From Baffinella frigidus (lineage: Eukaryota; Cryptophyceae; Cryptomonadales; Baffinellaceae), in the NCBI GenBank assembly GCA_026770585.1, contig MU648052.1, forward strand, positions 3,626-23,701: DNA of 20,076 nt. Direction: 5' to 3'. The position numbers and the translations under genes were made by a program. Below the pieces are notes generated by a model. That model did no database searches. It worked only from the letters and a program-made list of their open reading frames with translations, and was not told the origin of the DNA. Shown piece after piece: positions 9,701 through 15,791 of the stretch (the stretch's first letter is position 1; each line of letters opens with the position of its first letter).

Positions 9701-11441
9701 GCTCAACGTTCCCCTTGGCCTCTCCGACGCCCCTGGGAACCTGCGGGAGGCCCGCCGACGCCCCGACTGGGAAGAATGGAGGACTGCCTGCCTCTCTGAG
9801 ATGAACACTCTGATCGAGAACGGCACGATCGAACTCGCGAAACCACCTCCGGATGCCAAGATCGTACAATCCACCACCAACCTACGCATGAAGCGCGACG
9901 CCGACGGACAGCCCTGCCGTCGCAAGGCCCGCTTCTGCGCTCGAGGCGACACGTACTCCGCGGGCAAAGACGTCCCTATCTTCGCCCCTACAGCACCCTG
10001 GCCCATCGTTCGAATGCTGTTCGCCATCGCATGCGCCAACGGTTGGAGCGTCAAAACTTTCGACGTGGCTGCGGCCTTCACCTCCGTCGACAGAACGGGC
10101 CTCCCAGATATCTGGCTACGGGCACCTCCTTTCTTGGGCTATCCTGTGGATCACGCCTTCCACCTCAAGAAGAACCTGTACGGCTTCGCACACAGCCCTC
10201 AGGCATTCTACGACGACTACTCTGCGTTTATCCTCAGCCTCGGCTTTGAGCGATGCTCGTACGATAAGACCCTTTTCAAACGACACACGAGCCTCGGCAT
10301 CATCTACATGAGTATGTACGTCGACGATGCCCTGGTCGTGACATCTACTGAAGAAGCCTGGATAGAGCTCATCTCCGAAGTTGAGGCCCGATACGAGCTC
10401 TCCAGCAAGGGTGACGCCACACTCCACCTCGGTCTGACCGTCGAACACGACCTCGAGAAAGGAACCCTCACCCTGGGCAACACCAAGTACATCGAACTCC
10501 TTGCTGAACGCTTCAACATTCTGCTCGACGCTAAGGAAACCACCCCCTTCAAAACTCCGAAGACACGCCTCTATCCAGGCGCGGTCACCGGAGAATCCGT
10601 GGTGGGACTTCGTGAACAACAAGCGTACCGTGCAGGAGTCGGCAACGTCAACTGGCTGGCAACCACCAATCGACCCGACCTGTCCTTCGCGGTCTCGCAA
10701 CTCTCCAGATACATCTCCGCCCCGACGCCGACCCACGTGGTGGCACTTCAGCACGTGCTCCGCTACGTTGTTGCCACTCGCGCACAGGCGATCACGTATC
10801 ACCGGGACCCAGTCATCTGTCCGGCAATCCGCACCGCGGAGACACCCGAGATGGTCGACAGGAACCAACTGTGCGGCTTCTGCGACGCCGACTTCGTGAA
10901 TGACGTAGCTACGAGGAAATCCCACACCGGATATGTATTCCTCCTCAATCACGCTGCCATCGACTGGAAGTCGTCTCAACAGCGCCTCGTAGCATCTTCC
11001 TCTACGGAATCTGAGTACCTGGCACTGTCGCACTGCGTCAAGACAGCCCAGTACATGCGCCACATCCTGAGCTTTCTGGACCTCCCGCAGGAAAGCCCGA
11101 CTCCTATCTTCGAGGACAACGCCGCATGCATCTGCCTGTACAACAGCGACTCCCACGAGAGCCGCGTAAAGCACTTGGACATCCACCTCCACAACGCGCG
11201 CGAGCACGTCGCGAGAGGCACCATCGTCCTCCACTACGTCACCACGGCGTGCCAAGCCACAGACTTCTTGACCAAAGCCGTGGCCAACGCTCTGATGTCT
11301 CGCCCCATGGCGGTCCTCTTCGGATCCGCGATCTCCGCCTGGGATAACGGCACCAAGGACATGAAGCGCCCGGAGCAGCGCTACCTGGTACCATTTGCTC
11401 CTCTCAGCGCCAAGCCCGCCCTGGACGCTGGCGCCAAGTGA
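3729..11441 (+). CDS. ORF2: Gag-like/membrane/copia Pol polyprotein, 2570 aa
   Basis: A single open frame. Residues 1-430 are helical and Gag-like. Cys/His motifs follow: C435-x2-C438 with H445, H453, C455, and C471-x2-C474-x4-H479 with C481, C483, both unlike the standard CCHC knuckle. Residues 549-850 form a membrane-type block (separate entry). The aspartic protease motif LIDTGTQ has D971. The integrase has H1126-x4-H1131 and C1161-x2-C1164, then catalytic D1193, D1256 and E1292 (exact D-35-E spacing). A linker of about 500 residues contains a basic, nuclear-localisation-like stretch near 1681-1720 (KKRAR...SPRRSPRG). The reverse transcriptase starts near 2015, with FDVAAAF (D2112) and YVDD (D2199, D2200). 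RNase H shows D2386, E2429, D2463 and D2484. All are expected copia residues, so the enzymes look functional. Typical copia polyproteins have about 1400 residues. Confidence 0.96.
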   Translation: MDSTEMATGTGPTTEAQWNLSIQKNPPQGLSAYGSVPAFTPLHPFPGYGAPPVAIPATVSSSAIVLAIADGSLWFVRQRGMAKAPCDLPRGKSPFAGKTDLLDIVEHLKAMLKTWFGGVDITGLLRNYPFLNQKKRVFENVIPGTYDSDGRNNPEYRAKVGKMWAEIFLKEKHTPFYAAVMELLAQLGHLTIESFMLDEKHWWEFTLAIEEYLAMIALWVGKKHLANSCFVGISSSLCNLELGHSTDDIPVQYLLQIVSIWQLALRNTQESVLELKKDFRDALQFRNNILSDETCEKLAALQGTWARAPKDLKAHVPDLLVTSIERAIQVTLAIDVNCGHYNKLLITQFQTKLMPILSEGGFTGPGAYTMQKFCEDVREMNRLGRVLELRMNTTDEHETPLKVGILAANLLDNNAKTPARKGTPGPAANTEARLCLYCDKPVKWHPTMTWAQHDCPAPRKDRGRSSSPSGCRRCNKPRHECTCASSRSRSRDRLDSRGRSHGRDDLQDTTANPTSTWVPHPPAQGRDRPNNDRGGGNRRTIGHGRTSTMCTLLASLVIATSVPSTLAMTTDFSETPIPIITASFVNICALIMTAMTISTMTRLANVGLQFATIFLPAWAYHAHQPMNSTETNTICASALLLMAAAMSAFTLSSIFVHRTNKITAIFRLMRLLATIGVMMTIGAAILGSLWISYLGHERVPGKATAKNSTPYVTSITPFNSTPLTPAWMNETTAGTRPTGSHLRTHSERNISLSDLPLSRSPWDAQDEESTIGDHLLRASWTNGGLHHLFTSTWVLSVFLAMKTFSHHMCMRIHDATHSTPKKIPTLHRRAYITALLFTLLLLRGTSAHTSSSLTPGVETGTSCSHFAGESTPAATTTAEPTPTAGTAAAPHAYQHHVPGGMASSTSLDKEGPSTKEPPTSNQSDDRSHGNSADPPPSAHPHAGSLLERYDKLLASTSSLPDSLLSSIYLIDTGTQITLVCSMQNLTNVIELSTPIAWGGANVGAAQLATHKGDLTVHLCTDDGRAHPTIIPGAYYSATARLNAVSTSDLLAAEVSLQLDTERPGEATIVFNDSRNTRCVSKVKWIEALPFLPTSNFQERSDSNSALEHPSIFSCLLGKLPPADYMHLIFDHCPKEVLQRILARTVGLASKTLKFCNISGKCHTCMETRGRVPDSNDSELPEMVLEIDDLWCMDLLNFPNAPSMDGNKHCLIIIDAFSSYRTVLFAPTKNGLIPQLETYLQWHFNYTGRRPKAFQTDGAGELAERNITQLMTKYGISQRLSEPYDARANGRAEKSVDMACKYLRSTLQHSGLSYKFWPHALTYWTQIRNRIPLRSNATSADDKIGESPFSVYFPGATNDISSFAILGAFTTIHLTKQRMQDLGLHTKLDVNSQSGVFLGISPPGRSRKGMYVYIKSLNRVVVVRKGNVDGTWLPYRRINRRLKAFENPGLPESMLLTREELQGQLSRMHLDFPDIELTHEEEEHNTFEISVPHADDEDLAALYAPRNHAGSGQILPHQESLDRRDTNRSRSDRRNAEVHQSFRAQRKQAWSSLLDSQLVAFFETFRIALLLPASFFGPDSKRYAIRGHRMRPTVPYPDSVRMAGYQTLGVSPSSDFQDWVAGPGSGILGDLHVHGSHSLRVALGSRWPLATPLEDLAASSDFGADILEPPEPAPSRAELLTKKRARSLEAAASSAAAKQAKARSTTPERHSTSPRRSPRGQPAALATLCAALTWSNPIEQPSTTPAPEPFVVLTSSQAAQLVCNMTDMLHIPRWAAVPTPRADLAVAERALAAAYTNASYEHCDMHQDTGKVTTLQSVIVGATVYPDALDSTLVHHRLLAQATDGSTRMIGVSELAHHHAVEPGPAKIHAPTVLWLPAATNQRDSRLTVSEEQIEAVEEFSSDLPDEVSRNWTKDDEHSYSSSPGATSIRVSSMTAPPEHITSTESPAPMVNVASLGLLACAASSLIDLSSRPEPPPEAHEEPADRAIKTALLNVPLGLSDAPGNLREARRRPDWEEWRTACLSEMNTLIENGTIELAKPPPDAKIVQSTTNLRMKRDADGQPCRRKARFCARGDTYSAGKDVPIFAPTAPWPIVRMLFAIACANGWSVKTFDVAAAFTSVDRTGLPDIWLRAPPFLGYPVDHAFHLKKNLYGFAHSPQAFYDDYSAFILSLGFERCSYDKTLFKRHTSLGIIYMSMYVDDALVVTSTEEAWIELISEVEARYELSSKGDATLHLGLTVEHDLEKGTLTLGNTKYIELLAERFNILLDAKETTPFKTPKTRLYPGAVTGESVVGLREQQAYRAGVGNVNWLATTNRPDLSFAVSQLSRYISAPTPTHVVALQHVLRYVVATRAQAITYHRDPVICPAIRTAETPEMVDRNQLCGFCDADFVNDVATRKSHTGYVFLLNHAAIDWKSSQQRLVASSSTESEYLALSHCVKTAQYMRHILSFLDLPQESPTPIFEDNAACICLYNSDSHESRVKHLDIHLHNAREHVARGTIVLHYVTTACQATDFLTKAVANALMSRPMAVLFGSAISAWDNGTKDMKRPEQRYLVPFAPLSAKPALDAGAK
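5373..6290 (+). other. Membrane/envelope-like block within ORF2 (residues ~549-854)
   Basis: Hydrophobic segments lie at residues 549-568 (signal-peptide-like, ending SVPSTLAM), 576-600, 608-622 (weaker), 634-656, 669-695, 788-806 and 830-845. Between the last two groups, and in one short loop, are five Asn-x-Ser/Thr sequons (in MNST, KNST, FNST, MNET, RNIS). A Thr/Pro/Ser-rich, mucin-like stretch then runs to the protease. The block lies after the zinc motifs and before the protease, where copia elements normally have only a short spacer. I infer a multi-pass membrane domain with a glycosylated luminal loop that the protease would release. I do not recognise a family. Confidence 0.8.
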
Positions 11442-12042
11442 ACACCTTCGCCCGGCCTCGAACACCGGCGCCGTACCACCACCATCAAGGGATACTTCAC
11501 ACCCCTTTTATCACCTCTTCTCACCCATGTCTGGCCTCGCTGAGCCGGGGGGGGAAGGGTGTGAAAGCCAACCTGAATACTACAACACCGCCGGAAGAAG
11601 ACATCTCCAACGCACCTTCGAGGATCACCGCCGCCTTAGCCCCTCAGAGAGGGCGCAACCAACGAACAACAACGCTTCAGAGAGGGCCAACCTCTCTGAA
11701 CGTCGCCGTTTAGCCCCTCAGAGAGGGCGCAACCAACGGGCAGCAATTCCTCAGAGAGGGTTAACCTCTCCGAGAAGAAGACAAACATCTAAGACCTTCA
11801 TCTCCCTACCTCTCAGAGGACAAGGACGCGAATGATCACAACCAGCTCCCTAGAGAGGGCTGCAACGGATGTAAACGCAACGGACGCAATAACAGCCGAC
11901 TTCGATCGAAAGCGAGATTCCAAGTCTCTGCACGCGCAGTCGAAAGACTCACACTCCAACCTCGAGACTCGATCTCACACACTTGTTTTGACCCCTTTTA
12001 CTTGAAACACACCTCATCACAACCCACTAACCCACCTTCCTC
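11442..12042 (+). other. 3' untranslated region between ORF2 and the antisense gene
   Basis: There is no credible coding frame here. The stretch is marked by repeated CAGAGAGGG motifs and a tandem repeat (separate entry). The antisense gene ends at its right edge. No AATAAA is visible for that gene in the bases following its stop. Confidence 0.7.
11636..11783. repeat. 74-bp tandem repeat with hairpins and PPT-like motifs
   Basis: The unit beginning TTAGCCCCTCAGAGAGGGCG occurs at 11636 and 11710. Each unit ends in an inverted repeat. The first is perfect: TTCAGAGAGG (11676-11685), loop GCCAA, CCTCTCTGAA (11691-11700). The second keeps the hairpin with small changes (CAGAGAGGG, then CCTCTCCG). 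The motif CAGAGAGGG recurs about five times and closely resembles the GAGAGAGGG purine tract next to the 3' LTR. The repeats could prime extra plus strands or fold in the RNA. Both ideas are inference. Confidence 0.88.
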
Positions 12043-12669
12043 TCAAACCCGAGAGTAGAACTGAGACATGAGAGACTGGCGAAGGGCCAACGTGGGTGCT
12101 GATTCACGCCCCATGTAAATGACGTCATCGTCACTCTCAGAGTCCTCCTCGGACTCCTCCTCCGAGGATAACTCATACTCCTCCTCGGCTGTCGATTCCG
12201 ACCCGTAGTCTGAGCCTACCAGACTCCGAGAGTCCATCTCCGAATCGTCCTCAAACGACGCGACGATCTCCTCAGAGTCTTCCTCCTCGCCGGAGTCCTC
12301 CTCCCCCTGAACCTCCACGCGCGCACGAACCTTGCGGATAAGCGGTTCGTCCTCCGAAGAATCTTCATCATCGGAATCGACCGGACGAGACCACACCTTC
12401 CGACGCCCCAGCATCGACGGATACTGCGGAACCGGCTCGGTCACCCCGAGCTTGGCACGAAGGCGAGCCGACCGCTCAGCGACCCGCTTCGAGCGGCTCC
12501 TAGCGGAACGAGCGACTCCCAGCGATGCGACCACCCGCAGCTTCAGGACAGTCTCCCATTCCTCCGCCATGGCAGACTGAAGAGGGCGGCTCTCCTCCTG
12601 GCCCATCTCGTGGGCCTCGAGCGAAGCCGCGTAGCGCTGAGCCTTGAACTCGTTGAACGTGAAGATCAT
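12043..12669 (-). CDS. Antisense acidic protein, 208 aa, within element 1
   Basis: This ORF lies between ORF2 and the 3' LTR on the strand opposite to the element's other genes. I do not recognise it. Residues 1-60 (MIFTFNEFKAQRYAASLEAH...) look helical. Residues 55-75 are Arg-rich (SRSKRVAERSARLRAKLG). From about 98 onward it is dominated by Asp, Glu and Ser (DSDDEDSSEDE, EEEDSEE, SSEEESEEDSESDDD), followed by a short tail ending QFYSRV. This basic-then-acidic layout suits a nuclear or chromatin-binding, histone-chaperone-like or transactivator protein. No shadow of a sense gene explains it, since no sense ORF of note lies opposite. A TATAAAA motif upstream on the same strand supports independent transcription. 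Antisense ORFs near the 3' end are known in some plant retrotransposons. Confidence 0.8.
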   Translation of the reverse strand: MIFTFNEFKAQRYAASLEAHEMGQEESRPLQSAMAEEWETVLKLRVVASLGVARSARSRSKRVAERSARLRAKLGVTEPVPQYPSMLGRRKVWSRPVDSDDEDSSEDEPLIRKVRARVEVQGEEDSGEEEDSEEIVASFEDDSEMDSRSLVGSDYGSESTAEEEYELSSEEESEEDSESDDDVIYMGRESAPTLALRQSLMSQFYSRV

Positions 12670-12720
12670 GCTAGAAAAGCGTGGCAGTGGATGAAATCAG
12701 TGAGTGGATTCAGCAATCTC

Positions 12721-12727
12721 TTTTATA
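12721..12727 (-). promoter_or_regulatory. TATA-like box of the antisense gene
   Basis: The minus strand reads TATAAAA here, 52 bases upstream of the antisense ATG (12667-12669). With a usual TATA-to-start spacing of about 30 bases, the RNA would begin near 12695 and have a short leader. The region further upstream, 12728-12960, is AT-richer than the rest of the element, as promoters often are. Confidence 0.6.
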
Positions 12728-13211
12728 CCCCCCCGAAAACGGTTACATGCGTAATCAGTCAACTCTCGTGCCAAACTCTACGCCTCCTCATAGTCTGCTT
12801 AGCACCTATGAACGACTATTAGTCTACTACTACACCCCGTGGAATTACTCAACCGTAACTCCACAGGCTTCACCTTAGCGCCTGTCAAAAATGCCAATTA
12901 AGTTAACTTGCTGCGCCTCTGAAAATGGACACACCAAGCTTGCCCCCTATTTGACTAAACACTTCTAAAATTAAGGTACAATCCTTATTCGTGGAAGTAA
13001 CCTCTCGCTCTTTCTTTCCTCTGGTGAAACCTCAGGGAACTCGGATGGATTCTCCTTCAACCTCCTACTTACGGAATCCCCGACGCCACGGAGATCGTCT
13101 ACCTCCGTTAGTCGCCGTATCACGGCTTGACTACTTCTACGGAATCTCCGACCACGGAGATCATCGACCTCCTAGGAACGACGAGCTGCGAGAGTCCTCA
13201 CTCTAAGCCTT
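12728..13211. other. Non-coding 3' region of element 1
   Basis: I see no gene here. It holds the presumed upstream region of the antisense gene and, nearer the LTR, an imperfect duplication with a period of about 67 bp. One unit begins CTACTTACGGAATCCCCGAC at 13064 and the second begins CTACTTCTACGGAATCTCCG at 13131. Both contain CACGGAGATC followed by an ACCTCC block. The corresponding zone of element 2 has similar words next to its LTR. Confidence 0.6.
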
Positions 13212-13220
13212 GAGAGAGGG
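13212..13220 (+). other. Polypurine tract of element 1
   Basis: GAGAGAGGG ends exactly where the 3' LTR begins with TGAGAG. A purine run at this place primes plus-strand DNA synthesis in LTR retroelements. It confirms the LTR boundary and the plus orientation. Confidence 0.85.
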
Positions 13221-13535
13221 TGAGAGACGAAGTAATAAGGACGCTAAGCTGTAAGGTCAGAAGGCTATCATGGGAGCCTCTCCAGGCTTCCATGCTACTT
13301 AAGGAATCAACTTAAGAATAGCCTTCTGAAGTGAAGACTTACGAAAGTCAACTTTGGAAGAAAAGTAACGTGACTAATGAAGGAGGGGCCGGAAAAAGAA
13401 TCGAGGATCCGTTCTCGCTTTTTCCGGCACCTCAACTTTTCCCTGACACGATTCTGCGTCTCGCCTTCGTCGTCCGTCGCCTGCCTGTAAGCAGAGCATC
13501 CCCTGCCCTGCTTCCCCCGGCTACGGCCTCTATTA
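13221..13535 (+). repeat. 3' LTR of element 1
   Basis: It matches the 5' LTR end to end (TGAGAGACGA ... CTCTATTA) but is 11 bp shorter. Its hairpin is the strongest version: GCCGGAAAAAG (13388-13398) pairs perfectly over 11 bp with CTTTTTCCGGC (13418-13428). The palindrome GACTT/AAGTC lies at 13336-13349. The region from the hairpin to about 13480 is much more diverged from the 5' LTR than the two ends are. Confidence 0.93.
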
Positions 13536-13770
13536 ATAGTCACCGCCGACCTCCTAATCCCTAACCCAGCAGGTCCAAGCGGACATGACCAGGAGGGCAA
13601 GACCAACTTCTACTGCCGCACATGAGCCCTCGCCAACCCCTCGCCAACCCCTCCCCTCCCTCCCCACCGATGCTTTGTACTAACCTATGGTTGAGGCTCT
13701 TTCAGCCTCCGACTCTGCACTGCCATGACCTTTGCAACCCGCACATTACGGGTTCTAACCGTGCATCGAT
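13536..13770 (+). repeat. Repeat R, copy 1, right part
   Basis: The first five bases are the right target duplication (ATAGT). The sequence then continues the R copy broken at 861: CACCGCC(G/A)ACCTCCTAA, CAAGCGGACATGACC, GGAGGGCAAG and TGCCGCACA words occur in the same order at 14595-14690. The motif TGACCTTTGCAACCCGCACA at 13726 recurs at 14866. The limit at about 13770 is approximate. Confidence 0.8.
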
Positions 13771-14105
13771 TGTTAACCGTGTATCTCTCTGACCACACAA
13801 ATCCCGATATACACTGCATGCATTGCCTTGAAAATCCTGTACATCGTTGCGAATTTGTGCACATTTAACCTTTTCAATAGGTCACCTTCAACCTTTTCAA
13901 TAGGTCACTATCTAAATAATGACCCTCAGGGGGGTCCAAAGTACAACTTCCGCCCAAAACCATACATCAGGTGAGACGAACAGCCGACAATCATGAACCA
14001 ACGATAGAGAGAGTTGAACCTTACAGGCTAAGGTTCTTTAAGCCACACATGCATACATGCAGACGACTCAGAAGGTCCACAGGACCTTTGGGCATGCCCC
14101 ACCAA
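13771..14105. other. Spacer with a 23-bp tandem repeat
   Basis: I see no gene here. AACCTTTTCAATAGGTCAC occurs at 13867 and again at 13890. The rest is AT-richer than its surroundings and unassigned. It precedes R copy 2. Confidence 0.6.
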
Positions 14106-14960
14106 GGGAGAAGACGACTGGGGCCGGCATCGTGGGCTCGACGAGGGGGGGCGGGGACGGCGCGCTCGACGGCCTCGCACGTAGAGGAGACTGGGTTGCG
14201 GCGTCACGCTGCTTCCAGTACCCGAGCTCACCCCAGGGGGGGGTGCGCCTACTAGGAACATTCTGATAGACTAGGGGAGAACGTGGAGGGCCAGTCACGC
14301 TATTTTGCCTGACAGGACCGAAACGCGATCCATCGGGAGCGGCCCCTTGAACCACAGCGGGCGGAGCCCAATGCTCTATTTGGGAAGCAAGGCCTATCTG
14401 ATCCTAGCTTGGGGACGGCACGGGCTGACACCGACAATCCTGTTTAATAAAGACGAAATCAACGAAATCAACTAATAAGTGTGTCTGGCTTGCCAAGGTG
14501 ATCACCCCCGGGTGGGCGCTGGCGCCCACGAGTTTTACAACGTGACGAGACAGCGAACCCTCATCAGGCCGCATCCCCTTCCTTCCCTTCATACTCACCG
14601 CCAACCTCCTAACACCTAACCCTGAAGGTTCAAGCGGACATGACCTGGAGGGCAAGGCCTACTTCTCCTGCCGCACACGAGCCCTCACTGGACTGCATCA
14701 CCCCCCCTCCTCTCCCGATTGCTGTCGTCCTAGACTGCATCATCCCCCCTCCCCTCCCGATGGCTTTCCTTGTATGTTGAGGTTCTTTGAGCCCTGCATC
14801 CTGACGTGTACCTTGCCGACCTTTTGCAGCCTGCAATTTCCGGGGGTTTGAATGTGCACCCCTTTTGACCTTTGCAACCCGCACAACTTTACAACCTCGC
14901 TGTATGTGTCGTTTTGTTTGCAAAATAAATAAATAGATTGACACTATTGTGAATTGTACG
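14106..14960 (+). repeat. Repeat R, copy 2 (uninterrupted, empty insertion site)
   Basis: This copy aligns with both halves of copy 1, so it shows the locus without element 1. The site is ATACT at 14591-14595. The first module ends in AATAAA-like sequence and CGAAATCAA units (to 14472). The second module starts near 14498 and has a perfect inverted repeat, GTGGGCGC (14512-14519) and GCGCCCAC (14522-14529). An approximate 42-bp duplication lies at 14691 and 14733 (GACTGCATCA followed by a C-rich run). The copy ends near AAATAAATAAATAG (14922-14937), perhaps a retroposon tail. No coding frame is convincing. Confidence 0.8.
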
Positions 14961-15146
14961 CCGCTCACTTGAGCCGGCGGCTCCGTGAATTTACTCAAAC
15001 ACCGTTTGGGGGTCCGCAGGTGAGGACAGCATACATCATCGCATGGACGGCGAGGACGGCTGCGGACGTGGGGCGGGGGGGGCGCACAGCATGCCTCGCG
15101 GCGGTGCGCCCGCGGAGGAACCCCTTCCGGGTCCCTTTGCTTCTGA
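14961..15146. other. Unassigned G-rich DNA between R copies
   Basis: I see no gene. The words GGGGGTCC, AGGTGAG and CATACATC near 15008-15040 loosely recall the DNA before copy 2 (13930-13980), so a more diverged part of the repeat may extend here. Confidence 0.4.
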
Positions 15147-15451
15147 GGGGCCTTTCCGGCATAGTGGGCTCGACGAGGGGGGGCGGGGACGACGCGCTCG
15201 ACGGCCTTGCGGCGGCGCGCCCGACAAGATAATCTTTCTTAGTTCGACTAGGGGGGGAACGTGTTGGGCCAGTCTGGCTGTTTTGGCCTGACAGGTCTGA
15301 CGCGCGATCCATCGGGAGCGGCTCCTTGAACCACAGCGGGCGGAGCCCAATGCTCTATTTGGGAAGCAAGGCCTGTCTGATCCTAGCTTGGGGATGGCAC
15401 GGGCTGACACCGACAATCCTGTTTAATAAACACGAAATCAACGAAATCAAC
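15147..15451 (+). repeat. Repeat R, copy 3 (first module only)
   Basis: It matches 14125-14472 from the GGCAT.GTGGGCTCGACGAGG motif to the AATAAA and CGAAATCAACGAAATCAAC tail, with one internal deletion of about 40 bp relative to copy 2. It lacks the second module, which shows that the two modules can occur separately. Ending exactly on the 9-base tail suggests this is a true 3' terminus of a retroposon. Confidence 0.85.
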
Positions 15452-15791
15452 TCCACCCCTTCCCTCCCTGCCTCCGTGCCGCCCGCGCGCAGCCCTTAAT
15501 CACTGCCCGCTTCCCGCTCGCGTTTGCCCACAGCGCCCTGCCATCCTGCTCCGCGCGCTCCTGACCCAACCCCAGCCCGCCTGAGCCAGAAACTCAGATC
15601 GAAATTCTGACGGGTGGCCGCGCTCGGGTTTCTCCCGGGTCTCTCCGCGCTGGGGGGGGGGATAACGTGGACCTGAGCAGCGCGTTCAGCCCGCGCCGCG
15701 CAGGGGAAGCCGGAACACCGAACGGCGGAACCCCTCGCAGGTGCAGCCGCCCGCCACAACTCGCTCGCTGGTCGGACGGTTACGGACAATT
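15452..15791. other. GC-rich DNA between R copy 3 and element 2
   Basis: I see no credible gene. The DNA is very GC-rich, with a run of G near 15652-15660 followed by ATAACGTGGACC, which recalls a word of repeat R (GGGGA.AACGTGGA) and may be a fragment. It forms the left flank of element 2. Confidence 0.5.

Larger units (their letters stand above)
862..13535 (+). mobile_element. Element 1: giant Ty1/copia-type LTR retrotransposon (12.67 kb)
   Basis: The element is bounded by direct repeats at 862-1187 and 13221-13535, with a 5-bp target duplication outside and a purine tract just inside the 3' LTR. The order protease, integrase, reverse transcriptase, RNase H in ORF2 assigns it to the copia order (gypsy elements have integrase last). 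Typical copia elements are about 5 kb. This one is more than twice that, because of a long leader, a separate ORF1, a membrane-type block before the protease, a long linker between integrase and reverse transcriptase, and 1.8 kb of 3' sequence holding an antisense gene. Both main ORFs are open. It is inserted in a copy of repeat R. I could not find a convincing tRNA primer-binding site after the 5' LTR. Confidence 0.95.

Noticed and set aside
10116-11465. 449-codon minus-strand frame
   Set aside because: It is the complement of the RT and RNase H region of ORF2, whose catalytic motifs are on the plus strand. Long antisense frames are expected from C-ending codons.
14922-14937. AAATAAATAAATAG as a TATA promoter
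   Set aside because: No gene follows in a suitable position. A retroposon tail or polyadenylation context within repeat R is simpler.
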